Source of the DNA: Hyphomicrobiales bacterium
GTDB lineage: Bacteria; Pseudomonadota; Alphaproteobacteria; Rhizobiales; S144-35
Length of the DNA: 15,113 nucleotides
Direction: 5' to 3'
Assembly (NCBI GenBank): GCA_015494185.1
Contig: WGBT01000207.1
Coordinates: 1-15,113, forward strand
Made by a program: the position numbers and the translations under genes. Below, piece after piece: positions 1-8,140 of the stretch. The notes under the pieces were generated by a model. The model was not told the origin of the DNA. It did not search any database and worked only from the letters and a program-made list of their open reading frames with translations. Numbering within the stretch: position 1 is the stretch's first letter; each line of letters opens with the position of its first letter.

Positions 1-27
1 AAGCCCTAATAAGGACCAGTTACCCTC

Positions 28-140
28 CAAGCCATCCTTCCGGAGCCATCGTCGCTCGCCTCGCCCTTTTTTGGGCGAGCGACGATGGGTCTGGAAGGAG
101 GGCGGGCTATCCTTCTGGTGAATCAGAAGCGAGCTTCCCC
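28..140. repeat. Family 1 structured dispersed repeat, copy 1
   Basis: This 113-bp unit recurs at 8962-9072 with high identity. It contains a perfect 15-bp inner stem (46-60 with 74-88) enclosed by an 11-position outer stem (31-41 with 93-103; one A-G mismatch at 34/100). A second small hairpin follows (CTTCTG 112-117 with CAGAAG 124-129, loop GTGAAT). The last 40 bases, about 101-140, are identical in both copies. The inner loop carries T6 and an alternative CTCGCCC/GGGCGAG pairing. It lies 88 bases upstream of znuC. It resembles in style the intergenic palindromic mosaic elements known from rhizobia (RIME-like), but I cannot assign it to a named family. Strand is undetermined. Confidence 0.85.
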
Positions 141-227
141 CACCTACCCACCTAAATGAACACAACAAGCATTCAAGAGGGGCTCATCTCTATCTGAACA
201 TATTCAGCGCTTGATTTCCAGCTTGCG

Positions 228-1076
228 GTGACGCACATTGAGCCAATGCCGTGGACCGATAAAACTCTGATCGATGCGCAATCGCTGAATTTGCGCCGCA
301 ATGGCCTTCAACTGTTGCATGATGTCTCGTTGCATGTCGACCGTGGCGAGATCGTGACCCTGATCGGTCCCAATGGCGCGGGAAAAACCACACTGGTGAA
401 ACTTTTGCTTGGGCTTGCGACCGCCGATAGCGGCACGATTCGCCGACATCCACAGCTCAAAGTCGGTTATGTTCCGCAGCGTATCTCGATCGATCCCGCA
501 GTTCCGCTCACGGTTGAGCGCTTTATTACCCTTGGCTTGTCTGCGACACAACAAAAAGTGCACTCACTGTTGCAAGAAACCGGTGCCGGGCAGCTTTTCG
601 GCAAGCAGATGACGCATTTGTCAGGAGGAGAGTTTCAGCGTGTGCTTTTATCCCGCGCCTTAATTGCCGATCCTGATCTGCTGGTGCTCGATGAGCCTGC
701 CCAAGGGGTCGATATGCGGGGAGAGGCTCGGCTTTATGGTCTGATCGAGCGGCTGCGTTCGCAACGCGGATGTGGCATTTTGATGGTTTCCCATGATTTG
801 CATATCGTGTTTTCCGGTTCTGACCGGGTGATCTGTTTGAACCGTCACGTTTGCTGTTCCGGGGTGCCGGAACAGGTTGCCAAACATCCGCAATATCAAC
901 AGATTTTTGGAACTGAACATGCCAGCGCTTTTGGGCTTTACCGTCATGAGCATGATCACAGCCATGATTTGACGGGCCGGATCATCAGCCGCAGCGTCAG
1001 TAATGGGGATAGCGCTGCTGAGAAGGCATCAACGACGGCTCGGCTTGCGGATTTTCAAAACCGGGATCATCGCTAG
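228..1076 (+). CDS. znuC: Zinc ABC transporter ATP-binding protein ZnuC
   Basis: Predicted cytoplasmic ATPase subunit that drives high-affinity zinc import with membrane protein ZnuB and periplasmic binding protein ZnuA. The 282-residue product shows Walker A GPNGAGKT (47-54), signature LSGGE (131-135), Walker B ending LLVLDEP (151-157) and the H-loop His (189). A His-rich tail, YRHEHDHSHD (238-247), is typical of ZnuC and separates it from generic ABC ATPases. The GTG start at 228 is the longest choice; ATG at 246 is equally plausible, and neither has a clear ribosome binding site. The last 27 residues or so are encoded in DNA that is antisense to the end of the GGDEF-EAL gene and may be a lineage-specific extension; E. 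coli ZnuC is about 250 residues. No znuA or znuB is adjacent. No convincing Zur operator is visible; CTGAACATATTCAG at 194-207 is only a weak inverted repeat. Confidence 0.9.
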   Translation: MTHIEPMPWTDKTLIDAQSLNLRRNGLQLLHDVSLHVDRGEIVTLIGPNGAGKTTLVKLLLGLATADSGTIRRHPQLKVGYVPQRISIDPAVPLTVERFITLGLSATQQKVHSLLQETGAGQLFGKQMTHLSGGEFQRVLLSRALIADPDLLVLDEPAQGVDMRGEARLYGLIERLRSQRGCGILMVSHDLHIVFSGSDRVICLNRHVCCSGVPEQVAKHPQYQQIFGTEHASAFGLYRHEHDHSHDLTGRIISRSVSNGDSAAEKASTTARLADFQNRDHR

Positions 1077-3078
1077 TTGTATAATCGATTGAAAGCGGCT
1101 GTGCCGTGTTGGCGGCAACAGGCGTCTTTGTAATGAGGGGAGACGTCTGTTCCATTTCGGTTTCGGTGAAATCACAGTAAGGAGTGACCAGCTTGGGGCG
1201 GCCGAAGTAATAGCCTTGCAGATAGGTCACGCCCATCGACCGCAACAATTCGGCCGTGCGCTGATCCCGGACCCCTTCGGCCACCGTCTCGATGCCAAGA
1301 TTGAAGGCAAGGCTGATCATCGTTCGCACAAAAAGTTGATCGTCGGTGTTTTGATAAAGCTCCTTGATGAAGGAGGAGTCGATCTTCACCATATCGACGT
1401 CAAGCATTTTGAGATTGCGGAACGAGGTGTAACCGGCGCCGAAATCATCGATCGCAACCCGGCAGCCCAGCGCTTTGACAGCCTTGACGAAGGCAATGGT
1501 ATCATTGATGTCTGTGAGAACGGATGTTTCGGTGATCTCGACCATCAGCCGGCTGGCCAGTTCACGATTGTGGCCGATGCCGCGTTCCAGGGTGTCGAGC
1601 CAGCCATAGTCAAGCGTGGTCAGCCCAGAGACATTGAAGGCCAATTTCATTTCGGGGCGGTGACGGGCATAGTCGAGCACCAGATCCAGCACCCGGCGGT
1701 CGATCGGGCGAGCAAAGCCCATCTTTTCAGCAACCGGCATGAATTGTGAGGCTGGAACGATTTGACCGCCGTCGCGCTCGAGGCGAACCAAACATTCATA
1801 ATGACTTGGCTGCAGATGATCGGCGCTGACAATCGGCTGCATGGCAAACTGCACCCGGCCCGTCGTTAGGGCCTCGGTGACTTCAGCTGCGATAGAATTG
1901 TTTTTGCGCCGCAGATTGTCGCGCTGCAAAGAGGGCTCATATATGACAAAACTATCAAGCGGCCGTGCATTAGCCTGATCAAGCGCATCAAGTGCCCGGC
2001 CGGTGATTTGTTCGACGGTCAAAAGGTTATTGTCGATTGCCACACCGCCAATGCAGATTTTTCCCGAGATATAACCGGCGCTGGTCTTGAACGTGTCCTG
2101 TTCGATGGCATTGATCAGCCGCCGGGCGGAGGATTCCATACCGGTTGTTTCGCAGTCGTGTAGAAGAATGGCGAATTTGTTGGAACCGTAACGGCCAATG
2201 AGGTCACCCCGGCGCAAATTCTCGCGCAGCCGGTGACCCACAGCGATGATCATTTCATCTCCGACATGATAACCGAAGCTCTCATTGATCATGTGCAGAT
2301 TAGAGATGCCAACCAGGAGCAGGGCGGATTGCGGTGCGCTGCCGTTTTGCTTCTCGGAAAGCAATGCCGCCAGCAGTTTGGTAAAATAACTGCGATTGAG
2401 CTGGCCGGTCATTTCATCGTAACGGCTTAAATAGTGCAGCTCTTCTTCAATGATGGCGGGTTGATTGATCACGCGCAGCAAGGCGGTGACAGTGGTGCGT
2501 CTCGCTTCCGGACGGGTGGCATCCTGGTGTGGCAAGGCATTCCACACCCCTTCCTCTTCGATCCAGATGGCCTCATCTGGATTGGGGCCGGAAGGAAACA
2601 GCCGATATTGCACCCGGTATTCGGAAGGGCCGTTGCCAGCTCGGTCGCGGGCCTCAAGAATGGCAAGCCGCCGGGCGCGGGCATGTTGAGGATCAACCAG
2701 CCGTTCATAGCTTTCACCCGTGGACACGGAAGCCGGTGCCAGGCGGGGCAATGTTTGGTCTGCATTCGACGCCCATCGTAACCGGTCTGAACGATAATCC
2801 CAGTGATAAGCGGTGCGCCCCATTTCATGAAGCATCGAAGCGGCGTCTGAAGCTTGCGCGGGCGATTGCCGATTGGCCTCATCATGGGGGCCGTTTTCCA
2901 ATCCACGGGCTGATCTGCGGGCTTTGCCGCGAAGGGTTGTCAGACGCTGTAAGGCTGCCGATACGGCTGCCACGTCATCCGCTATGGTTGCCGTTTCGTT
3001 GGAAACAGCAAGATCAGCATCATCGCGGCCCATGGTTTTAGCGTCTTGTTTGATGTGCTGTTTGGCTTCGGCGCTCAC
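997..3078 (-). CDS. PAS-like/GGDEF/EAL protein, probable c-di-GMP phosphodiesterase
   Basis: The 693-residue protein has no obvious membrane segment, so it is probably cytosolic. An N-terminal charged region (1-80) is followed by a PAS-like sensor region (about 85-205), a GGDEF-type domain (about 215-380) and an EAL domain (about 395-635). The cyclase signature is degenerate: RYGSNKF at 296-302 replaces GGDEF, so cyclase activity is unlikely. The EAL domain keeps the expected metal and catalytic positions: E428 (ECL for EAL), N482, E514, D544-D545 in IDDFGAGY, K565, E601 and Q621. It should therefore hydrolyse c-di-GMP to pGpG, possibly with the GGDEF-like domain acting as a regulatory GTP site. 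The start is GTG, preceded by GAGAGGG about eight bases upstream. Its 3' end overlaps znuC by 80 bp. The C-terminal 60 residues are low complexity and rich in Thr, Ser and Pro. Confidence 0.9.
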   Translation of the reverse strand: MSAEAKQHIKQDAKTMGRDDADLAVSNETATIADDVAAVSAALQRLTTLRGKARRSARGLENGPHDEANRQSPAQASDAASMLHEMGRTAYHWDYRSDRLRWASNADQTLPRLAPASVSTGESYERLVDPQHARARRLAILEARDRAGNGPSEYRVQYRLFPSGPNPDEAIWIEEEGVWNALPHQDATRPEARRTTVTALLRVINQPAIIEEELHYLSRYDEMTGQLNRSYFTKLLAALLSEKQNGSAPQSALLLVGISNLHMINESFGYHVGDEMIIAVGHRLRENLRRGDLIGRYGSNKFAILLHDCETTGMESSARRLINAIEQDTFKTSAGYISGKICIGGVAIDNNLLTVEQITGRALDALDQANARPLDSFVIYEPSLQRDNLRRKNNSIAAEVTEALTTGRVQFAMQPIVSADHLQPSHYECLVRLERDGGQIVPASQFMPVAEKMGFARPIDRRVLDLVLDYARHRPEMKLAFNVSGLTTLDYGWLDTLERGIGHNRELASRLMVEITETSVLTDINDTIAFVKAVKALGCRVAIDDFGAGYTSFRNLKMLDVDMVKIDSSFIKELYQNTDDQLFVRTMISLAFNLGIETVAEGVRDQRTAELLRSMGVTYLQGYYFGRPKLVTPYCDFTETEMEQTSPLITKTPVAANTAQPLSIDYTTSDDPGFENPQAEPSLMPSQQRYPHY

Positions 3079-3750
3079 GAAAGTTGCCCTCTCACAAATG
3101 ATGAAAGAGATTCATTTATCAATCTTCACCCGTGATAATTGCAAATAAATATTAAGAAAATAAGAACTTTTCGCCGTTGCAAAGAGAAATATGAAAGAAT
3201 TAACAAAATATTTATGGAGTATAAAACGAAGCAAAAAGATGGGGTCTTCTTTTTTGGATCGTGAGATATTTCTTTCATCCTCACGAGAAAATGATCTGTA
3301 ATGATTGCAGTATACGGCCAATTAGCATCTCCATTAATGTTTGAAACAAGTTTGGGTGATTCGTTTTTTGCTGTCATAAACAGCTGCGACGCATTGTCAT
3401 AAGCCCCGAAATATCACGGAAAAAGTGGGAATTTTGCGCTGAAAAAGCGCCCGTTCAATCTAGGGTTTCATGAGAAATTCGTTGTTTTATCAATTAGTTA
3501 TATGTCGACCTGTGGTCTTGTCGCCATTTTTTGTGGGCAACCGAGTAGAGCTTGGGATGGTGATATTTCATTTTCGCCTTTTGCCCGATAAGCTTTGCGT
3601 CACATCAGATTTGAATGCAGTGCGTAGTCCCGGCGTTAAGAGAGGTCGAGTTCGGTGAGTTTACGGTTTCTGCTTATTCATTTCTGAAATAGGAACCAGT
3701 ATTTGGTTTTATTTCGTTAACTGTCCTCAAAAATTAGTGGGGGATTTTGA
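3079..3750. other. AT-rich intergenic region between the EAL and csp genes
   Basis: This 672-bp gap separates two divergently transcribed genes and is more AT-rich than its surroundings. It must hold both promoters. A small hairpin lies at 3436-3450 (GCGCT/AGCGC, loop GAAAA). The stretch nearest csp could be a long 5' leader, as is common for cold-shock genes, but I see no diagnostic motif. Short open frames here (for example 3470-3658) have no ribosome binding site or family resemblance. Neither repeat family occurs here. Confidence 0.6.
3116..3144 (-). promoter_or_regulatory. Possible sigma-70-like promoter of the EAL gene
   Basis: Reading the minus strand, TTGCAA (3144-3139) and TGATAA (3121-3116) are separated by 17 bases. 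They lie about 40 bases upstream of the GTG start. The spacing is ideal and the boxes are partial matches. AT-rich DNA produces such matches by chance, so this is tentative. Confidence 0.28.
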
Positions 3751-4494
3751 ATGGTAGATGAACGTGATTTGCCGCCAGAAGGTACAGAGGGCTCTGCAAA
3801 CTCTGGCGAAGCGACAGCAAAAGAGACAAGCATAGAAACAGGAAATTTAGGATTGGGGATGACAGGCCATAGCAGTGGTGGAGAGGGCATGAACACCATT
3901 GCTGGGGCGGGCCTAAACAGCTTCTTTACGACATCTTCGTCCTTGTCATCGACTGGAGAACCCGCGCCTGAGGCAATTAAAATTGCTGGCGCGATAAAAT
4001 GGTTTGACGCTGCTAAGGGGTACGGGTTTATAATTCCTGACAATGGCATGCCGGATGTTCTTCTTCATGTCACCGTCCTGCGAAGCAGTGGTTATCAGAC
4101 GGCTTATGAAGGGGCCCGGGTGGTTTGTGAGGTTTTGCACCGGCCGCCAAAGGGGCTGCAGGCCTTCCGAATCCTGTCCATGGATGAAAGCACAGCCATT
4201 CACCCCTCACAGTTGCCGTCACGGACCCATGTAACGGTAACACCAGAGAGTGATTGGGAAAATGCTCTTGTCAAATGGTTCAACCGTATCAGAGGTTTTG
4301 GGTTTTTGACACGTGGTGAAGGCACGCCGGATATTTTTGTTCACATGGAGACGCTGCGCCGCTATGGCTTTGCCGAGTTGCGCCCTGGGCAAATGGTTCA
4401 GGTTCGCTACGGACGAGGGCCCAAGGGGCTTATGGCCGCAGAGCTCAAGCCGGTCGGTGGGCCGCCGGTTGTGGGCCTTCAAGACACTCATTGA
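3751..4494 (+). CDS. Cold-shock protein with two cold-shock domains
   Basis: The 247-residue predicted single-strand nucleic-acid-binding protein has two CspA-type OB folds. Domain 1 spans about 77-145, with RNP1-like KGYGFI (89-94) and RNP2-like VLLHV (103-107). Domain 2 spans about 172-235, with RGFGFL (181-186) and DIFVHM (194-199). A 75-residue Ser/Thr/Gly/Glu-rich, probably disordered N-terminal extension precedes them. The start at 3751 is supported by a GGGGG tract eight bases upstream; the internal Met at residues 37 and 47 are alternatives. Double-domain Csp proteins followed by a DUF192 gene are a recurring alphaproteobacterial arrangement, and the same pair is seen here. The expected role is RNA chaperone or antiterminator; the response condition cannot be read from sequence. 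Confidence 0.92.
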   Translation: MVDERDLPPEGTEGSANSGEATAKETSIETGNLGLGMTGHSSGGEGMNTIAGAGLNSFFTTSSSLSSTGEPAPEAIKIAGAIKWFDAAKGYGFIIPDNGMPDVLLHVTVLRSSGYQTAYEGARVVCEVLHRPPKGLQAFRILSMDESTAIHPSQLPSRTHVTVTPESDWENALVKWFNRIRGFGFLTRGEGTPDIFVHMETLRRYGFAELRPGQMVQVRYGRGPKGLMAAELKPVGGPPVVGLQDTH

Positions 4495-4582
4495 TGGCAG
4501 AAGGCGCGGTTGCGCTGTCCGGTCTGCTTTTGTGCGGTTGGCAACCGTGCCATTTCATGGCTCATTCCATGGCTATAAATTA

Positions 4583-5038
4583 ATGACAGCCGCGGTATTC
4601 CTGTTCTGGAGTGCCGCGGTTGTTTTGGCTTCTGGTGCAAAAGATACCGACATTGTGATTTTACAAACCCAAAGTGGTGAGGTTGAAATCGCCGTCGAGT
4701 TGGCCGCCACGCCGGAAAGCCGTGCGAAAGGGCTGATGTTCCGCCGCCATTTAGGCAAGTATAATGGGATGTTGTTCCTATATGACTTTGATCATGAAGT
4801 TCAGATGTGGATGAAAAACACGATTTTACCACTCGACATGATCTTTATACGTCGCGATGGGGTGGTCCACCGAATAGAACATCATACCCAACCCTTTTCA
4901 GAACAGATCATTTCTTCCCATGGGCCGGTGCGTGCTGTGCTTGAGCTCAATGCCGGCAGTGCGGCCGCGTTTAATTTGCAGCCCGGTGATAAAATTCGTC
5001 ATCCTTTCTTTGAGGCGCATAATAAGGCCAAAAAATAA
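4583..5038 (+). CDS. Secreted DUF192 family protein
   Basis: From the ATG at 4583 the product is 151 residues. It has an N-terminal hydrophobic segment (about 2-17, ending near ASGA) suggesting export to the periplasm. The DUF192 hallmarks are GLMFRR (50-55), MLFLYD (63-68) and MWMKNTILPLDMIFI (75-89). The molecular function of the family is not established. The n-region of this version lacks basic residues. A GTG at 4532, in frame, would add 17 residues including Arg, His and Lys and might be the true start; neither has a clear ribosome binding site. The frame is open much further upstream, but only because it runs through csp. It lies on the same strand 88 bp after csp and is probably co-transcribed. 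Confidence 0.85.
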   Translation: MTAAVFLFWSAAVVLASGAKDTDIVILQTQSGEVEIAVELAATPESRAKGLMFRRHLGKYNGMLFLYDFDHEVQMWMKNTILPLDMIFIRRDGVVHRIEHHTQPFSEQIISSHGPVRAVLELNAGSAAAFNLQPGDKIRHPFFEAHNKAKK

Positions 5039-5070
5039 GACCAAAAAGCCTCAAGCTTCCTCAAGATAAT

Positions 5071-5170
5071 CCAGCGGTATTTATCATTGCCCCCTGATGT
5101 TTTTCGTATCCCTTTGAATTTTTGCATTGATTGAACGGTATGTGACAGAAGGTCAGGGGCCGTTGGTATA
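5071..5170 (-). repeat. Family 2 palindromic repeat, unit A
   Basis: Read on the minus strand this unit begins ATACCAACGGCCCCTGACC and ends with ATGATAAATACCGCTGG. It is alignable over its whole length with the units at 10730-10834 and 14619-14721. The centre contains a TTCAAAGGGATACG core imperfectly complementary to the CATACCGTTCAA half, so the unit folds as a long imperfect hairpin. It lies between the convergent DUF192 and mutS genes, just after the DUF192 stop. Confidence 0.85.
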
Positions 5171-5260
5171 AGACCAGCCCCACCTGGCATTGACACCTAT
5201 GACGCCCCATTCACACGGAACATTCAAAGGGATCCGGAAAGCTTGAAAGCCTGGCGGGTA
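5171..5260 (+). repeat. Family 2 palindromic repeat, degenerate unit A'
   Basis: The shared core TTCAAAGGGATCCGGAAAGC (5223-5242) differs by one base from the core in units B and C. The outer parts are diverged, but the right end GGCGGGTA still resembles the other right ends. It is in the opposite orientation to unit A, making an inverted pair that fills the gap. Its right end stops exactly at the mutS stop codon (complement of 5261-5263). Confidence 0.65.
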
Positions 5261-8077
5261 TCATTCTTCGCTTAGGCGTTGTAATTCATAGAGGAGGTTG
5301 AGGGCCTCGCGCGGGGTTAGCAGGTCGGGATTGAGATTTTGTAATTTTTCGATGACCGGATGCGGTTGCGCTTGCCGATGGGGTGTCATCGAAGTTGGAC
5401 GTGAGGCGGCGAAAAGCGGCAATTCATCGGCAAGAGCTTCCGAATCCGGCTTGTTACCGGCGTTTTCCAGTTTGGCGAGCACTTCAGAAGCCCGTGCGAT
5501 CACCGGTTCGGGCAATCCCGCCAGCTTCGCCACCTGCAGACCATAAGAGCGGTTGGCGGCCCCAGCGATGACACGGTGCAAAAATACGATCTCATCGCGC
5601 CACTCTTTCACTTCGATGGTGGCATTGGCGGCGAAGGGGAGTTTGTTGCCCAGCGCCGTGAGCTCATGGTAATGGGTGGCGAACAAGGCCCGCGACTGAC
5701 TTTTCTCATGCAAAAATTCCACAACGGCCCAGGCAATCGACAAGCCGTCATAGGTTGCCGTACCGCGGCCAATCTCATCGAGAATGACCAAAGAACGCTT
5801 GCTGGCCTGATTGAGAATGGCGGCGGTTTCAACCATTTCCACCATGAAGGTGGAGCGCCCCCGGGCCAGATCATCGGAAGCCCCGACCCGGGAAAACAGC
5901 CGGTCGACAATACCGATATGGGCCGAGCGGGCGGGCACGAAAGATCCCATTTGTGCCAACACCGTGATCAATGCGTTTTGACGCAGATAGGTCGATTTGC
6001 CGGCCATGTTCGGCCCGGTGAGAATAATCAGCCGTGCCGGGGGAGGCGTGGTTTCAGTATCACCGCTGCCGCCGCTTCCGTTTCCGCTCCTGCCCAACCG
6101 GCAATCATTTTCGATAAAAGGCCCCTCGCCTTGCGCCTTCAGCGCCTGTTCCACGACCGGGTGGCGGCCGCCGATGATTTCAAAGGCGGTGCTTTGATCG
6201 ATTTTGGGCCGGACATAGTTTTGTTCAACGGCCAGTTCCGCCAGGGCTGCGGTGCAGTCCAGTTGCGCCAGAGCATCGGCGAGTTCGGCGAGAAAGGTTT
6301 CTTGCAAGCGAATCTGGCGCACCAAATCCGCATAAATCTCCTGCTCGATTTCAAGGGCGCGATCGGCCGCCCGGTTGATTTTGGCTTCGGTTTCGGAAAG
6401 TTTGGCGGTTGTAAAACGCACCGCATTGGCAAGGGTTTGGCGATGGGTGAAAGTCTGTGCCAAGGGTTCTGACATCAGTTTCTCACCATGCAAAGCAGTG
6501 ACCTCGATGAAATAGCCCAGCACATTATTATGCTTGATTTTCAGCGTTTTGATGCCGGTTTCTTCGCTATATTCGGCTTGTAGCGCAGCCAAGATCTGAC
6601 GGCTTTCGTCCCGCAGTTTGCGGTTTTCATCAAGCTCTTGGTGATAGCCCGGACGGATAAAGCCGCCATCGGATTTGCTCACTGGCAATTCGTCAGCCAA
6701 AGCGGCCGAAAGCTTGGCGAAAAGCGCATTGTCAGGGGCTGCCAGCTTGCGGGTATAGGCCGCCAGCAGATCCGGCAAGCCGAGCTGATCACGCGCCTCG
6801 CGTAACAACTCTCCCAACGCGATTGCAGCTTCTAAGGTGGCGGCCACAATGCCCAAGTCCCGTGGGGAGCTGCGCCCCAAGACGATCCGTGACAAGGCTC
6901 GGGCCAGATCCGGACAGGCTTTCAAATGGTTGCGGAGCGCTTCGCGCAAGCTTGGCTCTTCGACCAGAAATTCCACCGCATCGAGCCGCTGCGCAATGAC
7001 CTTCACATCGGTGAGCGGGCTGGCCAACCGTGCCGCCAAGGCCCGGGCGCCGGGGCCAGTCATGGTGCGGTCGATGGCGCCCAACAGGCTCAAGGCTTTC
7101 TCGCCGCTTTGGGTGCGCAACAGTTCCAAACTCGCCCGGGTGGCGGCATCGATGACCATCACGGTTTGCGGGCCTTGGCGGATCGGCGGGCGGATTGCCG
7201 GCTTGGCGCCCAGTTGGGTCAGCTCGACATATTTCAACAAGCCGCCAATTGCGGCAAGTTCATTGCGGGAAAATTCACCAAAAGCGTCAAGGGTGGCCAC
7301 TCCCAGCTGCTCCTTAAGCGCAGCCTCGCCGGAGCGGGCATTGAAATGGGCCGAGGGCAGGGGGCTCAACACCGCGTTTGACTGGGGACCAAGGGATTGT
7401 TCGATTTTTTCGCGTAGCTTGGTGTCTTCGAACAATCGGTCAGGTAACAGGATTTCACTGGGTGAGAGGCGGGCAAGCTCGGCGGAAAGATCATTGAAGG
7501 CGACATTGGAAATCAGAAACTCGCCGGTGGAAAGATCTAGCGATGCAAAGGCCAAAGCTTCATTTTCAGCCCCGCCAGGACGCACGAAAAGGGCGCTCAA
7601 ATAGTTGTTGCGGCCCGCGGCAAGCAGTTTGTCTTCGGTGATGGTGCCCTTGGAGACGATCCGCACCACGTCCCGTTTGACGACCGCCTTGTGACCGCGT
7701 TTCTTGGCTTCTTGAGGGTCTTCGAGCTGTTCGCAGACGGCCACCTTGAAGCCTTTGGCGATCAGCTTTTGCAGATATTCATCGGCAGCCTTGACCGGCA
7801 CCCCGGCCATTGGGACGTCTTCGCCAAGATATTTGCCGCGTTTGGTGAGATGAATGCCAAGTACTTGGGAGGCGACTTCCGCATCTTCAAAAAACAGCTC
7901 ATAAAAATCTCCCATCCGGTAAAACAACAGGCAATCGGGATTGGCAGCACGGATTTCGATATACTGCGCCATTCCCGGCGAGACGGATGAGGTGGCTTTG
8001 CTGTGAGTTTGAGGCTGGTTGGCGCGATGGCTCCTGATCCGCTGCTTTGGGGAGCTGTCTTTGTGAGGGCTGCTCAT
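5261..8077 (-). CDS. mutS: DNA mismatch repair ATPase MutS
   Basis: The 938-residue product should recognise mispairs and small loops and recruit MutL. The mismatch-wedge motif F-Y-E is at 58-60, within MGDFYELF. The core and clamp domains run through about 660. Walker A GPNMAGKST is at 688-696, Walker B LVILDE at 763-768, and the conserved THYHEL at 801-806. The C-terminal DELPLF (884-889) resembles a beta-clamp-binding peptide; this is inference. Two features exceed the usual 850-900 residues: a basic N-terminal extension of about 30 residues, and a Gly/Ser/Thr/Pro-rich insert at 662-680 directly before the ATPase strand. hisB lies 63 bp upstream on the same strand, so the two may be co-transcribed. 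The gene ends exactly at a family 2 repeat boundary. Confidence 0.97.
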   Translation of the reverse strand: MSSPHKDSSPKQRIRSHRANQPQTHSKATSSVSPGMAQYIEIRAANPDCLLFYRMGDFYELFFEDAEVASQVLGIHLTKRGKYLGEDVPMAGVPVKAADEYLQKLIAKGFKVAVCEQLEDPQEAKKRGHKAVVKRDVVRIVSKGTITEDKLLAAGRNNYLSALFVRPGGAENEALAFASLDLSTGEFLISNVAFNDLSAELARLSPSEILLPDRLFEDTKLREKIEQSLGPQSNAVLSPLPSAHFNARSGEAALKEQLGVATLDAFGEFSRNELAAIGGLLKYVELTQLGAKPAIRPPIRQGPQTVMVIDAATRASLELLRTQSGEKALSLLGAIDRTMTGPGARALAARLASPLTDVKVIAQRLDAVEFLVEEPSLREALRNHLKACPDLARALSRIVLGRSSPRDLGIVAATLEAAIALGELLREARDQLGLPDLLAAYTRKLAAPDNALFAKLSAALADELPVSKSDGGFIRPGYHQELDENRKLRDESRQILAALQAEYSEETGIKTLKIKHNNVLGYFIEVTALHGEKLMSEPLAQTFTHRQTLANAVRFTTAKLSETEAKINRAADRALEIEQEIYADLVRQIRLQETFLAELADALAQLDCTAALAELAVEQNYVRPKIDQSTAFEIIGGRHPVVEQALKAQGEGPFIENDCRLGRSGNGSGGSGDTETTPPPARLIILTGPNMAGKSTYLRQNALITVLAQMGSFVPARSAHIGIVDRLFSRVGASDDLARGRSTFMVEMVETAAILNQASKRSLVILDEIGRGTATYDGLSIAWAVVEFLHEKSQSRALFATHYHELTALGNKLPFAANATIEVKEWRDEIVFLHRVIAGAANRSYGLQVAKLAGLPEPVIARASEVLAKLENAGNKPDSEALADELPLFAASRPTSMTPHRQAQPHPVIEKLQNLNPDLLTPREALNLLYELQRLSEE

Positions 8078-8140
8078 GTTTGTGCGTTCTGGTCAGGCTG
8101 ATTCTCAGGGCCGTTTCACGCCGGTTGATTTCGAGGCTTG

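Noticed and set aside
28..140. Family 1 copy as an ordinary rho-independent terminator
   Set aside because: No T-tract follows the stem, and a conserved 40-base module after the hairpin plus a second copy upstream of another gene indicate a mobile or dispersed element.
194..207. CTGAACATATTCAG as a Zur operator for znuC
   Set aside because: The inverted repeat is short and does not resemble known alphaproteobacterial Zur boxes, which are longer and AT-centred.
3470..3658. 62-codon plus-strand frame in the EAL-csp gap
   Set aside because: No ribosome binding site, no domain resemblance, and it lies in a region better explained as promoter and leader.
4313..4582. Upstream extension of the DUF192 frame to 241 codons
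   Set aside because: The extra part runs through the csp coding sequence in another frame; the signal-peptide-like segment fixes a start at or just before 4583.
5071..5260. CRISPR-like repeat array
   Set aside because: There are only two diverged inverted units with no regular spacer structure and no cas genes.
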